64,000 nucleotides of DNA, from positions 8,582,001-8,646,000 of the forward strand of contig CM069435.1 in assembly GCA_035610365.1 (NCBI GenBank), read 5' to 3'. A model generated the notes under the pieces. That model was given only the letters and a program-made list of their open reading frames with translations, did not search any database and was not told where the DNA came from. This DNA is from Aquatica leii (taxonomy: Eukaryota > Arthropoda > Insecta > Coleoptera > Lampyridae). A program made the position numbers and the translations under genes. Shown here piece after piece: positions 35,352 through 47,153 of the stretch (its first letter is position 1; every line of letters begins with the position of its first letter).

Positions 35352-35945
35352 TGTTACCTGCAAAATTTTCATAACGTAATACCCTGTATATCGAATTAAA
35401 ATTAGATTACGGTTTTGACGCCCTCTGCTGATCTTTCTGGTTACTGACATGTTGCGGAATTCATTTTCAAGCTGTCAACTACCTAAGATGGTCTGTGTCG
35501 TTTTGAATTGGTCTAATCCAAAGATTTAATAGTACATCCACTAGGATGGATAGGAAATTATAAATTAATTACGTGTTTAACATAGTTTATCCGGCACAGG
35601 GTAAGATATTTGCATCCGGTTTGTTAGGATTCTTTTGTAATTTCTTTCTTAATTTGATAGCCATTCCGCCACGCTTTGACCACATGTTCGATTTAATAAA
35701 AGAACAATGAAGAATTAATATTGATAAATACCTTCACTGAACGCTTAGGGTTCTCGAAGGCATATTATCCACAACGAAAACGAAGTCTTGACAAGCATTT
35801 GGCTTAGAGATGTTATTTCTTATACGCCAGTCGATTGCGATACCCACCTTTTCGTAATTGCGAACAGCATTCGATACAACGGGTTTTTATATCCAATTTC
35901 CTTTATTATTAACGATTTTGTAGCTTCCTATCTTCGTGAGTTACA
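35352..35945. mobile_element. Solo LTR (594 bp) with 4-bp duplication ATGT
   Basis: Starts TGTTACCTGC and ends GTGAGTTACA. ATGT lies at 35348-35351 and 35946-35949. It is the shortest of the solo LTRs here. Confidence 0.75.
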
Positions 35946-36485
35946 ATGTTGACACGATTTGCTATTCATATCTATTCCAGGCTCACTCACCGAGGAAAAC
36001 GTTTTCTTCAATCAAGTAGGTACTGGATTGTGGGTAAGTTTATTTAATTATTTTGTCGCTGTCAGAAAAGTCACTCACGGAACTTTTGTTTATATTAATT
36101 ATCGTAATTACGATCATTGTTGCAATACCATTAAGGTAGTTTCAGTAATTATTTTGTGTGTATCGCATGCTGTGTACAAACGATATTTATTACGAAATTT
36201 TTTTCGCTATTCATTTCGATTCAACTTATGTATTGTGCGTTGCCGATACTGCTGGCACTTATGGATTGAGAATTATACGTTACTAAATTAAAGTTTTTAT
36301 ACCTGTTTAATCTGTCTTTTATGGTAACATACCTTTCTCTTTTATTGTAGTTACCCGAACATCAGAGTAACAAGGATTACGAACCTAAAAATTCGTTACA
36401 AGTTTGGACCGTCTGTCTTGATCGAGGCAGAAGTGTTAATTATAAAAGATCTGGCGCTCTTAATTATTATTCACTTGAACCTCCC

Positions 36486-36798
36486 CTATCTCCGACTTTG
36501 TGAGTTGGCCGTGCAAGGTTCGTAAGACCTATAAGCTTGTAACAATGTGTCAGAAAGTTCGTAACCATTGTCTCTATCAAAATTGTTAAGATGTTTAATA
36601 ATTTCAATAGCTTCTCTAATCTTTCTTGATTTCCAGTTCTTTATTTCAGAAATTGTTTTAGTTTTCTCAAAGTTTATATCATGAAGAGTGTCAAGTGCAT
36701 GTTCGGCAATGGCATACTTAGTAGGTTGGAGTAATCGATAATGTCTTTTATGTTCTTTTAATCTCGTATCTATAGTTCTAATAGTTTCGCCAATAAAA
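36486..36798 (-). pseudogene. PLE 3 GIY-YIG nuclease fragment
   Basis: About 103 codons, open to the stop at 36486-36488. It reads IGETIRTIDTRLKEHKRHYR, TKYAIAEHALDTLHDINF, KIREAIEIIKHLNNFDRDNG and YELSDTLL. This is the PLE GIY-YIG endonuclease from just after its YIG strand. The catalytic arginine (TRLKEH) and glutamate (REAIEI) remain, but the GVY strand and the reverse transcriptase were never copied (5' truncation). Confidence 0.87.
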
Positions 36799-37148
36799 AA
36801 AAATGACTACATAACAATTTTATTTTCAAAATTGGTACATAAATATACTGATGCTGTATGATCTATTAAACGAAAATAGCTAAACTGTTGCGGGATTTCC
36901 GGTTATACAGACAATAGTTTAAAACTTCTTTTTTTTTTAATTTTGTAAAGGCCCGTTTTGGAATATAATCAACGCTGCTGCAAGAAACTGAAATATATAA
37001 TTTGGCAAATTTTGTCAAGTGTGGGTTGTTTTTTAGCTTAGCTGACTGTTTTTCTTTTGATCTTGACACTGAATATTGTTTTTATTTGCCGCTACACTAA
37101 AACAATCCCAAAAAGTAATGTAAACTTCGCGCGGTATTTTTGATTCAG

Positions 37149-38427
37149 CTTCTTCCTCTTCCTCTTCCTCAGGTTATAACTCCTATACGGCAATAATATC
37201 CTGTTGCACGTCCAAAGGATACGTCGACACTAGTTATTCGTCGTAATCCTAAGAAGTCGCACTGTCGCGCACACCTTCTCCCGTCCCCACGGCTTCCGCC
37301 ATAGAGGTTGAGTCTGCCAGTGCCAAGTGTCGTCGCGAAGCCGAGTCCGACAACAAATCCGATGACTCCCAATTGTCCACACTCGAAAAATACTACGAAG
37401 CAGAGGTCCTAAGTATGTCTAAGCTGATTTCTACCTCTAAAGAATCGGACTGAATTAATCGATGTATTGTCTCGCATTCAAGCTATCTTCTGTAGATCAA
37501 CTCTTGCCAAAAGAATGTCGCAGCAACATTCAGATATTTTGGTCGCTTTTAGGGGCGTATAAACTGCCTTGAATACGGTGACTGACAAGTCATCACCAGC
37601 CATCTAACAAGCCACAACTGGTTCTGTTTCTTACGCTTGGTCTAGCAGAGTAGCAGATAGAGTGAAGGTACCTTCCGGTAAATCCATCGCGCCAGTCCTA
37701 AGGTCCACAGTTACGATAGTTGCCAACCCTGAGTCTAACATGAAGACATCTGACGAGACCAAAACAAAGCTCATGACAGTTCTTAATCTTGTTACGCTTG
37801 GTCTAAGATTAGACCGAGTGACAAAAATGGGACGAAACTCCGTTCGCTTGGAGTTTGAAAAGACCGACCTTTCCAAGATCCCAAAGGATATCCTCGACAA
37901 AGCCGGCCTTGTCATCAGACCGCAAGGCAAAATCCTTCCTAGGATCTCTATCACGGACTTCCTACTAACCTCTCGCCCGAGCAGATAAAGGAGGCGATTC
38001 TTGACCAAATCTTCGATGTCGCCACTAATGAAATAATCCAACAAGCTAGAAAACACCTAAAGGTGCTATTTAAATTCTGTCTCAGACATAGATCCAATTG
38101 CAATTACATAATTGAACTAACTCCGGAGGTAAGAAAGTACATCATGGCCAGTCGTCGTGCTTACGTTGCATGAATCTCATGCAGGATCAATGACCATGTA
38201 CGCATCATTAGATGCTATAAACGCCAAAAGTTCGGTCACCAATCAGGTGAATGTAAAAGCAAAATTCAATGCGGTATTTGTGCTAAAGTGCACGAAACTA
38301 AAGATTGCCCAAACACCGCACGAGACCCTGCATTGCAAACTGTACCAGATATGGCCATAAAGGCGACGTGATAAAACACAAGGCGTCTTCCAATAACTGC
38401 CCGGCGTACATATTGCTAACACCGATT
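37149..38427 (+). pseudogene. R1-clade ORF1 (gag-like) with CCHC zinc knuckles
   Basis: Serine-rich start (SASSSSSSSGYNS), then SPVPTASAIEVESASAKCRR, a central part (VTIVANPESNMKTSDETKTK and LGLRLDRVTKMGRNSVRLEF, 37662-37988), LSPEQIKEAILDQIFDVATN and IIELTPEVRKYIMASRRAYV. It ends in three knuckles: CYKRQKFGHQSGEC, CGICAKVHETKDC and, after a +1 shift, CANC-type CIANCTRYGHKGD ending NNCPAY. It would coat element RNA. Stops at about 37452 and 37560 and several frameshifts break it. The third knuckle is in frame with ORF2 as it now stands. Confidence 0.83.
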
Positions 38428-38731
38428 ATGAATAGTGAAGACGCTCCTCTGACTCTAAGGATTGCGCAAATGAATCTTCAGCGTTTTCCTGTTGTAATCT
38501 TGAAAGTCATGGACTGCTTCTACGACAACGACATTGGTATTTTATTGACCCAAGAGCCCTATCTGTGTAACTAATCACTGCACTGCCGTATCCATGATTA
38601 CAGTTGGAAACACAACATTGGGTGTCGTTGGCGTATATTGGCCACCAAGCGAGAATGTTTGTATTCATCTACAACATCTAGACAGAGTTTTTGATGAACT
38701 TGTAATGAATCGGAAGTCCGCCGCATATTTG
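38428..38731 (+). pseudogene. R1-clade ORF2 endonuclease, truncated
   Basis: ATG at 38428; reads LRIAQMNLQRFPVVILKVMD and DNDIGILLTQEPYLCN, the N-terminal strands of an APE-type endonuclease with the conserved QEPY. A stop follows, then TTLGVVGVYWPPSENVCIHL. The catalytic C-terminal half is missing and the LTR begins at 38732. Confidence 0.8.
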
Positions 38732-39212
38732 TGTTAATAAATATTTAGAATTTAAATCAAATTACGCGTGAACTTAGGACCCTGTGCAGATGAGCCACCT
38801 CCACGCCGACAAAGCGCGCGCCATACCCCACTCATGTGTCCTCGTACGTGATAACACGCTATAAAAGGAGATCCGCAGTTAAATTGCACAGTAATCCTTT
38901 CCCGTAATTATCCAATTAACTACACACGTTCTTTATTTTATTTATTAGTAGTTTTACCGGCACTAACTTTTCAACTTACAGATAAAAACGGAAGTCAATA
39001 GTAGCGCCCTCTACGTGTCAGATCCTGGATTGGATAAATAACATACAGTACTTTTATTATACGATATACAGTGTATATACAAAATAAACGCAATTGTTAA
39101 CATTGTAAATCAATCAACTCTTAAATTAATTCTCTACCTTAGCTGAGCTACCAAACCAGTAACCTGGACCAGTACGTATCAGTACAAACTAAGAGGCGCC
39201 CCAATTATTACA
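38732..39212. mobile_element. LTR (481 bp) inserted in the R1-clade element
   Basis: Starts TGTTAATAA and ends TTATTACA, near-perfect inverted ends. It contains a good TATA box, CTATAAAAGG at 38870-38879, with a CAGT about 30 bp downstream, and an AATAAA near 39083. No target duplication: ATTTG on the left, GCAGG on the right. Together with the lost endonuclease sequence this suggests a deletion at one edge. Confidence 0.6.
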
Positions 39213-41215
39213 GCAGGTGAGTTTAATTCTACCGTACCGTGGTGCTGTCCAAAGCTAAATAGGTTAAAGCGAGTCGTACGTTGCTTAAGAAAGAAAACAC
39301 AAAAAACCCCAGCAGTGCTAAAAACTCAATCGCTAAATTTGTATAAGACCGCGCTTCACCGGTACAAACTGGCAGTGAAGAATTGCTATCCAACCATGCT
39401 CTAACAGAGCAAACGACGATCCTTACCAAGCCCGAATTAGATCCCAATCTTTTGCAAATATTGAATCCCGATCAGACTGGTTAGTTACAAAAACGGACAT
39501 AGCGTCGGTGGCTAGCAGAATTCCTAAGAATAAAGCTCCCGGACCCGACGGAGTACACTGTAACGTTCTAAGAATTGTCGTACAAGATTCTCTCTCTTTT
39601 ACGTACATTGACCTATTTAATTCTTGTGTTCAATGCGGGTATTATTCAAACAGTTGGAAAACTGGTAGGCTAATCAGGATTCTTAAGTCTGGTAAGAGGG
39701 ATCTCTCCAGCCCTAATTCGTACCGTCCGATAACGTTATTTTCGGAACTAGGTAAACTTTTGGAACGTGTATTGTTAAAGAAATTACATGACAGTATTCC
39801 TCCACAACGATTATTCCATCCTAGTCAATACGGCTTTGTTCCTGGCAAATCGACGACAGACGCCATTCGTAAATTAATGACAAAAGTACAGACGAACGTC
39901 TCCAAGTATAGACGCTGCATTTTTATAGAGATTTTCGGAGCGTTTAATAACGTATGGTGGCCATCAATAATTGAAGCTCTTGTCGTCAAGAGAGCATCTG
40001 CAGACGCAGTGCGCGTCATTTGTAGTTATTTATTGAGTCGCTCGATCACTTATTCTACGAACGTTTCTGGCTGTTCTTATACAAAATGACTGACAAAAGG
40101 TTGCCCCCAAGGCTCGGTTCTCGGGCCGACCTTGTGGAACGTTGTTGTTGATTCCTTACTTGAACAAGACTTACCTGATAATTGCGACATTTTTGCCTAC
40201 GCAGATGATATTTCCATCATAGTATCCGCAGACAATAGACGCGACCTAGAGGCAAAATCAGGACAGTGCCTGGACACTCTGACTCGATGGGCTACCAACA
40301 ACAAATTGACAGTCTCAGCTAACAAAACCAAGTACATGGTTTTTGGCTCCCCGTTGTCAAGAGATCCCACAGTTCGACTAAACGATATTCCAGTCCGAAG
40401 GGTTTTCGAATTCAAATATCTCGGATTTTTGCTTGATCACAAACTGAGCTTCGTCAAACACTGTTCCTATGTGGTTAACAAGTGTATGAGTGTCTTGCAC
40501 TTGTTTTACAAGTATTTTCGTTGTGAATTGTACCTACATATGAAATCATTAGTGACCATTTTCAATAGTGCAGTCATCCCCATGCTTTGATATTTGGTAC
40601 CGTAGACTGTAGACCGTACACACCCATATTGTCAAGAAACTGGCATCTCTACAGTACTTATTCCTTCGTACGATCCTCGGTGTATATCGTACAGTTCCTA
40701 TCGATTCCTTATGCGTCGTGGCAAAATATCCCCTTCTGCATTTCCTATTGCAGGAAATATACTGCATCAAAGTTCTTTCAAGGGCTGGCACTTGTACCTT
40801 TTTAGACCAGCAAGTTTCGACCGCAGATTTTCCTTCCTTTTCGGCCGTCAAGCGTCATCTCAAGACTTTGATCTTGGATGATAAATGGCAGCGGCTGTGG
40901 AATGCATCCCATAAAGGGCGTAACGCCTATTCCGTAATACCCGATATTCTAAACTGGATCAACATGTCCCACAATGTCCCACATCGCACGGCGGTTTCCG
41001 TTCCCATCTGAAACGCATTAACGTTTCAGATGACGACTGATGCCGGTCGTCTAGTGTTCCTGATACTCCGTCACATAGGATTCTCACTTGTCGAGAGTTC
41101 GATAATGACCGGAGTGAACCCGTTTCCCGATTCCCCCGTGTCCATCCTTAAACTAATGTCCGACTTTAACGAACTCATTGGATTCGCTAGAAGAGACCAG
41201 AATCAAACGTAAAAC
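39213..41215 (+). pseudogene. R1-clade reverse transcriptase
   Basis: After a linker (RLKRVVRCLRKK), the RT shows IPKNKAPGPDGVHCNVLRI, SYRPITLFSELGKLLERVLL, SQYGFVPGKSTTDAIRKLM, FIEIFGAFNNVWWPSIIEAL, KGCPQGSVLGPTLWNVVVDS and CDIFAYADDISIIVSADN, then TNNKLTVSANKTKYMVFGSP and FEFKYLGFLLDHKLSF. The YADD box is intact, but the motif A region (normally FIDIQGAFDNVWWP) has D changed to E and to N. One stop at 40087-40089 separates the two long open parts (39508-40089 and 40132-40590). The C-terminal part to about 41215 is frameshifted. It would reverse-transcribe element RNA at a nick. Confidence 0.9.
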
Positions 41216-41290
41216 CAGAGTCTAACTTAATTTATTTTTGCATGGCATTTTGATTTATTTATACAGTCAGCTAGGACGAAGTAGGGTATT

Positions 41291-41835
41291 TGTTTAGTTA
41301 TTTATGTGCATGGGGCTTATTATTCTAGAGTATCTTCTTTTGATTACTTGTAGTTTTACTAACATTTTCAGTTTATTTTTAGCCGTAACTGACTTGATTA
41401 ACTGGCCTCATCCTGTCCATTACAATAACGTTTCCTTTTCCCGCCTACTTGGTTTCTAGCCTAAGAAGCGAGGATAAGTCGAAAGGTAGGTGCCTCGCGG
41501 AACGCCGTGCTCTCTAAGCTAGCCCATCCAACTCGTTTATAAGACGATCCTATATCTCGAAATTATTTCCTAAATTGTTCAATCTTCTATGTGGTTGGTG
41601 GGTCCATTTCCTCCTCCTCCTCTTTGTCCTAAGGAGCGGAAGCGACTTTCAATTCAATTTTAAGGATCCTTTTATTATGTGCACTAAGCTAAGTGTTCTT
41701 TGGGTAGTCACATCTTTATCCAAATACTTTTTTAATGCAGCTACATGCGGTCTTACCTTAAATATGCAAAAACAGCCTGAACTAAACAGCTTTACACACT
41801 GCTCTATTAAGTACCAGTGTTAAGTCGTTAAATTA
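41291..41835. other. No recognised gene
   Basis: Probably includes the 3' untranslated tail of the R1-clade element, as the base composition stays similar to about 41540; no end could be fixed. Confidence 0.4.
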
Positions 41836-42240
41836 TTAAGTGCATCGTGATTAGCCACATAAGGAAATCCGCTTTTGTTCTAATAAACGCTCTATTGTAT
41901 AGAAGGTAAAATTCCGTCTCGTACTGATTTCATGCACTAATCGATGTTCTGGTAAACTTAGCTCTTTTTGAATCTCCAGCAATTTTTCTTGTGCTAAACC
42001 TGAACGATTGAAGTGAATTACAAGACATCTACCAGTCACAATCATTTCTAATACTTCAGACTGGACTTTTAATCACACATTCACAAAATTTTTGAAGCGA
42101 ATGGATAAAACATCTAGTAGAGTCATACTCCGTCCGTCAAATGCCTTTTACCATGTCATAAACTGTGGATCATAAAAATGGCTTCATAGCAAGAATCCCG
42201 TCTTGCAGTTAAAATTCTAGAGAACACCAAACGCGACAGC
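41836..42240 (-). pseudogene. hAT transposase fragment (ZBED-like)
   Basis: On the minus strand: RCFIHSLQ-like residues, SEVLEMIVTGRCLVIHF, NRSGLAQEKLLEIQKELSLP, EHRLVHEISTRRNFTFY and TIERLLEQKRISLCG. This is the part of hAT transposases that normally reads DVSTRWNST(F/Y)YMLERL; here W is lost. Only some 110 residues of a protein usually over 500 remain. No ends or 8-bp target duplication were seen. Confidence 0.82.
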
Positions 42241-42619
42241 GTTCAAAATGTTTGTTTTTTTACATACATTTTATTGTAGATATCAGGAAGAATTTTTTGG
42301 AAAATATAAGTGGGGTTAGGCAATTCATAACAACATAAGGTTTGTTAAAAATCTTTTAAATTCCTACCCTTTGTACAATATTTAATAACTCGTTATCCAA
42401 TGCAATTGTTTCTGCAATTAAATAATATTTTTTGGCGTTTGCGTTGTTCACATCTCAAAGAATTTTTGTTTCAAACGATTCTGACAAAGTTATTTGTTTT
42501 TCTGTCGATGTTGAAGACAAGCATGTACCAGAGACGGCATACGCAACCAACCGGGTAGGTACGCCAGCGGCTTCTCTTTAATATCTGCTTAAAATGTATC
42601 CGAATGTTTGGATTTTAAA

Positions 42620-42910
42620 TGTCTACGGCGACGTCGCGTTACCACTTAAGTGCGTTAATCATATAGTAGTGAAACGTTCTCAAATTCAAGAGCCTTCTCG
42701 AAGTTGTTAAGATATGGAACATTCGACAAGGATATCCAAAATGTGTATAAATACGGTACAAACAAATCGTAGGTCAGTTATTTCCGTAATTCGAAGACGG
42801 CAGTGTTAAGAAGATTATTCAAGTTGAAATAAATAAGTGATCAGTGTTTAGATAAATAGAAGTTATCTGCGGAATTTATCTTCGTCTAAGTGATTACTGG
42901 CCTAACTTAA
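42620..42910 (+). repeat. Gypsy-type LTR fragment
   Basis: Contains TTCTCGAA and GAACATTC (heat-shock-like half sites), then GTATAAATAC (TATA box, about 42744) and an AAATAAATAAGTGATCAGTG block followed by TAGATAAATAGAAG. This is the same layout as the LTRs of gypsy A and B but clearly diverged. No internal region is attached. Confidence 0.55.
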
Positions 42911-43254
42911 CAAAATGTATTTTGTGTACAGATTCTAGTGTACTTGAAAAGAATGTGCAGAATAGCAACTTTAACGGCAGTAATTTAACTATTAGTTATC
43001 CGATAACATTATTTTGTGTTACATTTATTTTTGTTGTCAGCACGGTGCTAAAAAAAATTTGCAATTCTTAGAATAATTTGTTTTGTCGACAACCTTAGGA
43101 GACTTAATTAATATCACAGGTCAGTAATTTACGATTTATTTTGCTAAAAATTTTGATTTTTTTAAATGTTTTAATGGAACTATTATTTTGACATTTTTTG
43201 CTTGTGTTTCTGCTTTAATTTCGCCTGTTAAAATAACAACCCGCTAATCAGAGT

Positions 43255-43500
43255 TGATCCACTTTCGCGCTAGAGGTGTGATATCTTCTTTTTCCATTGC
43301 CCGTGCAATTAAGGTGAAGGTAGTATTGTCGAATGCTCGTTCAATATCTAGAAAAGCACCCAACGCAATATCATTGTAATGGATTGAATTTTAGCATCTG
43401 CGTACTGCTTGGTGAATTGCTAGCTCGCAAAATTTTCCAGATTGGTATGCATACTGGTTTCGGTGCAAAAGCGAAACCTTTAGTGCCTCGTCCAGCAGCA
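43255..43500 (-). pseudogene. Non-LTR reverse transcriptase fragment
   Basis: Minus strand: NQYAYQSGKFCELAIHQAVR, then SIHYNDIALGAFLDIERAFD and NTTFTLIARAMEKE. This is RT motifs 2-3 of a Jockey/I-type element (usual forms QHAYQ-GKS, LG-FLDIEGAFDN). The catalytic D of FLDIE is present. It is about 80 residues, cut on both sides. The plus-strand frame at 43333-43521 is only its antisense. Confidence 0.82.
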
Positions 43501-46500
43501 TCAAATCCCTTTGCAGCATGATGAGATAAATTCAATTGGCTCCTGAACACTGAAACATTTTTAGACGTATTGATTTTCCATTCTAGGTTTTCATGATTGA
43601 TTATTTTTTTCGCTAATTACCAGTTCCTTTTGTTTGCCCGTTTGTTTGGTACCTCTAGATCCTATTAGTTACTACTATCTTAATTACAACCTAATTTCTA
43701 CTCTGAGCAATTTTGAACTGCTGCTGGTGATTAAGTTATCACTGAGTCTGGTGCAAAGTTTATTTTTTACCGTAACAAAAATAAAAGTGATCAAGATAAT
43801 TTGAATATTGCTTTAGGTTTCGATATAAGGAAACCGAAGGAGAATATCAAACTGGAGAAGAGATAGAAATACCGTTCGCTTGATGGAGAATGTACTGTTA
43901 CATAATTAAAAAGTAACAATAATATAAAAACATGAATTTGTTTGGTAAAAAATTATGTCTTTTTACAAATGATAAGAACACTGTTACCTTCACCGTCACT
44001 AAAAATTTCGGACAGAAAATTTTTACGGTTTTCCTCCTGTTGTAGCAGTAAAAGAAAAAAATGTTTACATAAGTAAAATTCACGAGAACTGCAAAGTAAA
44101 CACGTGTAGCTTAATGCTGAGCTGAGCTTTATAATTTACTGGTCATTCAGTCGACGGATATTAGAATGTGATACAAACAATGCTTAGGAAAAGAGTCGCT
44201 GAGAATTTATTGCCATATTTAGTAAATCACGTGGTAGACATTTACTTATTCTTTTGTAAATTGCAATGCAGACACTTTTTTTTGCTGATAAGAGTTGTCG
44301 AGTTTGTGGCTGTTTTTGACACCGATTATATCAAGCGTATTACTAGAATGCAAAAACTAACGAAATTTTGCAGTTGTGCTTACATCACCTGGCTTAATTA
44401 AAATGTAACTTCAAATCTGGAAGATTGATAGTCTAGCACATGTCTTTTTTCAGATATTGTTTGTGAACCAGTTATTTGTATTTGTATTTGTGATAACCTA
44501 AATTACATTGTGGCAGGTTTAAAGAGGTGAAAAGGTCTGGACTAAGGTTGTCTCAAAAATAAATAAATATTTTCAATCGTTATAAATCCAAAAATGTTTT
44601 TGGTATTAAAAATTTTCTCGGAATTCAACTGGGTGTTATCATCGTTGCCACTGAAACTACAAGTTGGTGCAATAAACTCAAAATAACCAAAATGTCACTT
44701 AGTTTGTTCCTAAAATAAGTGATTTATTTGTTTCAGTTTTAGTAATGCGGCTACACCTCTCTAGTACTAGACAGGGAGTCAGTGAACAATCTTTTGTTTT
44801 TTGTCACATTTTATAATTATTTTTAATTTTATACTCTACAGACGTCGAATATCAAATAAATTTACTTCTTGTAAGTACTTTTGTTCTGGTGGTTTTAATA
44901 GGTTATGATCTGCATCATTAAAAGCATACTGCTTTACCCACGCCTCTTAAGAATATCAGAGCTGCCTTTACTTTAATTTGAGATAAATTTGATGGTAATT
45001 GAAACACTTCATCCAAGGGCACGTCGCAACTTTTATTTTCTATTAATATGCATGTTTCTTAATCATTTTCTATCAAATTCGATTTTTTACTTTCTGCAAT
45101 AAATGTAAACATTGTCCAGTATTGCTAATTAAAATCCTTTATGCAAATATGTCGATTTCGTCTATCTTTCAATTTAAAGTGTATCAATATCTTTAAGTTT
45201 TGTGTTGACTTTTTGACTTTTTGACACCTAGGAATAATCAAGTTATTTGTAGTTAATTATTACTGCATTTGTTCTTTAATTTGTTTAATTTATGTAAATT
45301 TGGCCAAACATTCTCCTAACGCCAATTTATACTAGCCATTATTTATGCCCACGTTTTAATATAGTTTCAACATTGTGTTTTATCTGATAAAGTTATCAAT
45401 AGGGCAGTTTTGAATTTGTTGTTGTTAAGTTTGCATAGTTATTTTTGATAACATGTAAACTTATTATAATGCTGTATTAAACTAACAATAATACTTGGTA
45501 ACGACTATTTTGAAACAAGTACTGATGTTGATAAGTTCAAATTTCTACATTACTAATAAATGTAATTAAAATTTACTAAATTAAATTAAGATATTGATGT
45601 TTCATTACTAAGCAATTATTGTTTCTACTGTATGTAAATGTCTAAGATTGGAATACAGTTCCTTTATAAATTACTTTAATTTTGTTATATTAAAATATTT
45701 AATTCAAACATTTAAAAGCTTTTGAATTTGAATTTTAAAATGAAAAGTTGTACGAATCAATTTAATGTAACAAGAGAAATGTTGAAACATAAATCATTTT
45801 CATAACTTGCCTTTGTTTTCAATAACTTTGCTGGCAATAAGTTTTGTATATTATGCCCTATCTTTGCCTTCAGTTTTATTACCTACAGATTTTAATTTCC
45901 TCTACAACTTTTTGATGAAGTAAATAAGTTTATCATTTATTTTGCCAAATATTTTAATTAATGTAATTTATAGAGTTTCGTTTTTTCAATAAAATTGTTG
46001 CTTTAAGAAATTAAAACATTGATCGCAGATTAACTTTTTAAGACTTGTAAACGATGCCTGTAGATTCATGACATCGAGTGCTAATATTGCAAAGTGCATA
46101 AACTGTTTCTTGTTGATTGAGTGCTCTTGTTGCTTTTGAGAGCTTTAAGTATTCGATACTTATCGCAACAATCACTAAAATGACCAAAATTAGAATTACT
46201 AAATAAGACTATTACAACAAGCAGTTTAAGCAAATAATTGTAAATTTTCTATAAAATAATTTAGTAAATAATTATTTAAAAATGGATTTTATGCCAATAT
46301 ATAAAATAACACAAAAAATTAAAGAACGTGATTAAATTAATTTTTTGCAGTAACTTGTTATATAAAGTTTTTCTAAGGTATGGTAAAATAAGAACAATAT
46401 TTGTATTGCACGTTCTTGTTTTACATACAAAACCAGAAATAATATAATTTAAATCGATGTGAGGGTAGACTGTAATACTCTTACTAGAGCAATAATTTAC

Positions 46501-47149
46501 ATAAGCATGTTGTTTCGGTAAGATAAATCTCAGGTCGGATTATTACTTTCTAAACAACGATGTGCAAGTGATTGCATACATTCTTGTAACTTTACATAAG
46601 TTAATGAGTTTCTTATACAAAGATTTGTTATAATTCAACATTTAATTATAATTTATAATTAAATATACATACAACAAAGTTAATAAGAAAACTTATTTTG
46701 TTATTAACAAAAAGGGCCTATTATTACCTTACGTACTTTTTTTAGTGTTGTTATTATTATTTTTTCTTTTTATCTTTGTTCATAATTGAAGTTTGGAACT
46801 ATATGAAATTTTATATTTTATATTAATGCAAGGGTTGCTCTAAGATTTCGAATTTTTTCTGTTCATAAATTTATTAGTGCAATGAAAAAATGCTTTGCCA
46901 TTCTTTTTATATTTAAGTAAAAATTGTATTTTATGTAAAATAAGGTCGTATTTATCTCGTATTTTAGTTTAAATTCTCATTTCAGTTTTATATTCTAAGA
47001 ACTCACTTAACATTAATGATCTGACACCTACGTTTCTACTGTAAAATTTTTGTTTTGTGTTAGGTAACATACTAATTATAACGTCATTACCTCAATTCAA
47101 AAAGTGATTTATTCATGCTTCAAATAGTTGCGAATAATTTTGTTTGTCA
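43501..47149. other. 3.6 kb with no recognised gene
   Basis: AT-rich; no transposon peptide, inverted end or tandem array found. A 77-codon frame at 44168-44401 has no similarity I know. This is the longest featureless part of the window. Confidence 0.5.
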
Positions 47150-47153
47150 AAGT

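Larger units (their letters stand above)
35069..36801 (-). mobile_element. Penelope-like element 3, 5'-truncated, antisense
   Basis: Flanked by the 13-bp repeat AATGACTACATAA at 35056-35068 and 36802-36814, a target-site duplication. On the minus strand it starts within the GIY-YIG domain and ends with a tail containing GACGAAGAACTTAGACC and ATTCGAAAGCTCG, PLE-like. Its untranslated part is interrupted by a solo LTR at 35352-35945. The stretch 35950-36480 is the rest of the tail or a further insertion; a TGGCGCT near 36453 and an AATAAAAG near 36341 were not resolved. Confidence 0.8.
37110..41290 (+). mobile_element. R1-clade non-LTR retrotransposon
   Basis: Two genes in LINE order, gag-like ORF1 then endonuclease/reverse transcriptase ORF2, richer in GC than the surroundings. 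An LTR (38732-39212) replaces most of the endonuclease. Neither a poly(A) tail nor a target-site duplication was found. R1-clade assignment rests on the RT wording (GAFNNVWWPSIIEAL, YADDISIIV). Confidence 0.83.

Noticed and set aside
37631..38056. Minus-strand frame of 141 codons
   Set aside because: Antisense to ORF1 of the R1-clade element, which has zinc knuckles and a matching protein core on the plus strand.
43333..43521. Plus-strand 62-codon frame ending KPLVPRPAASNPFAA
   Set aside because: It is antisense to the reverse transcriptase fragment on the minus strand, which has clear family motifs.
44168..44401. 77-codon frame in the empty region
   Set aside because: No family similarity, no supporting context and composition as expected for random AT-rich DNA.
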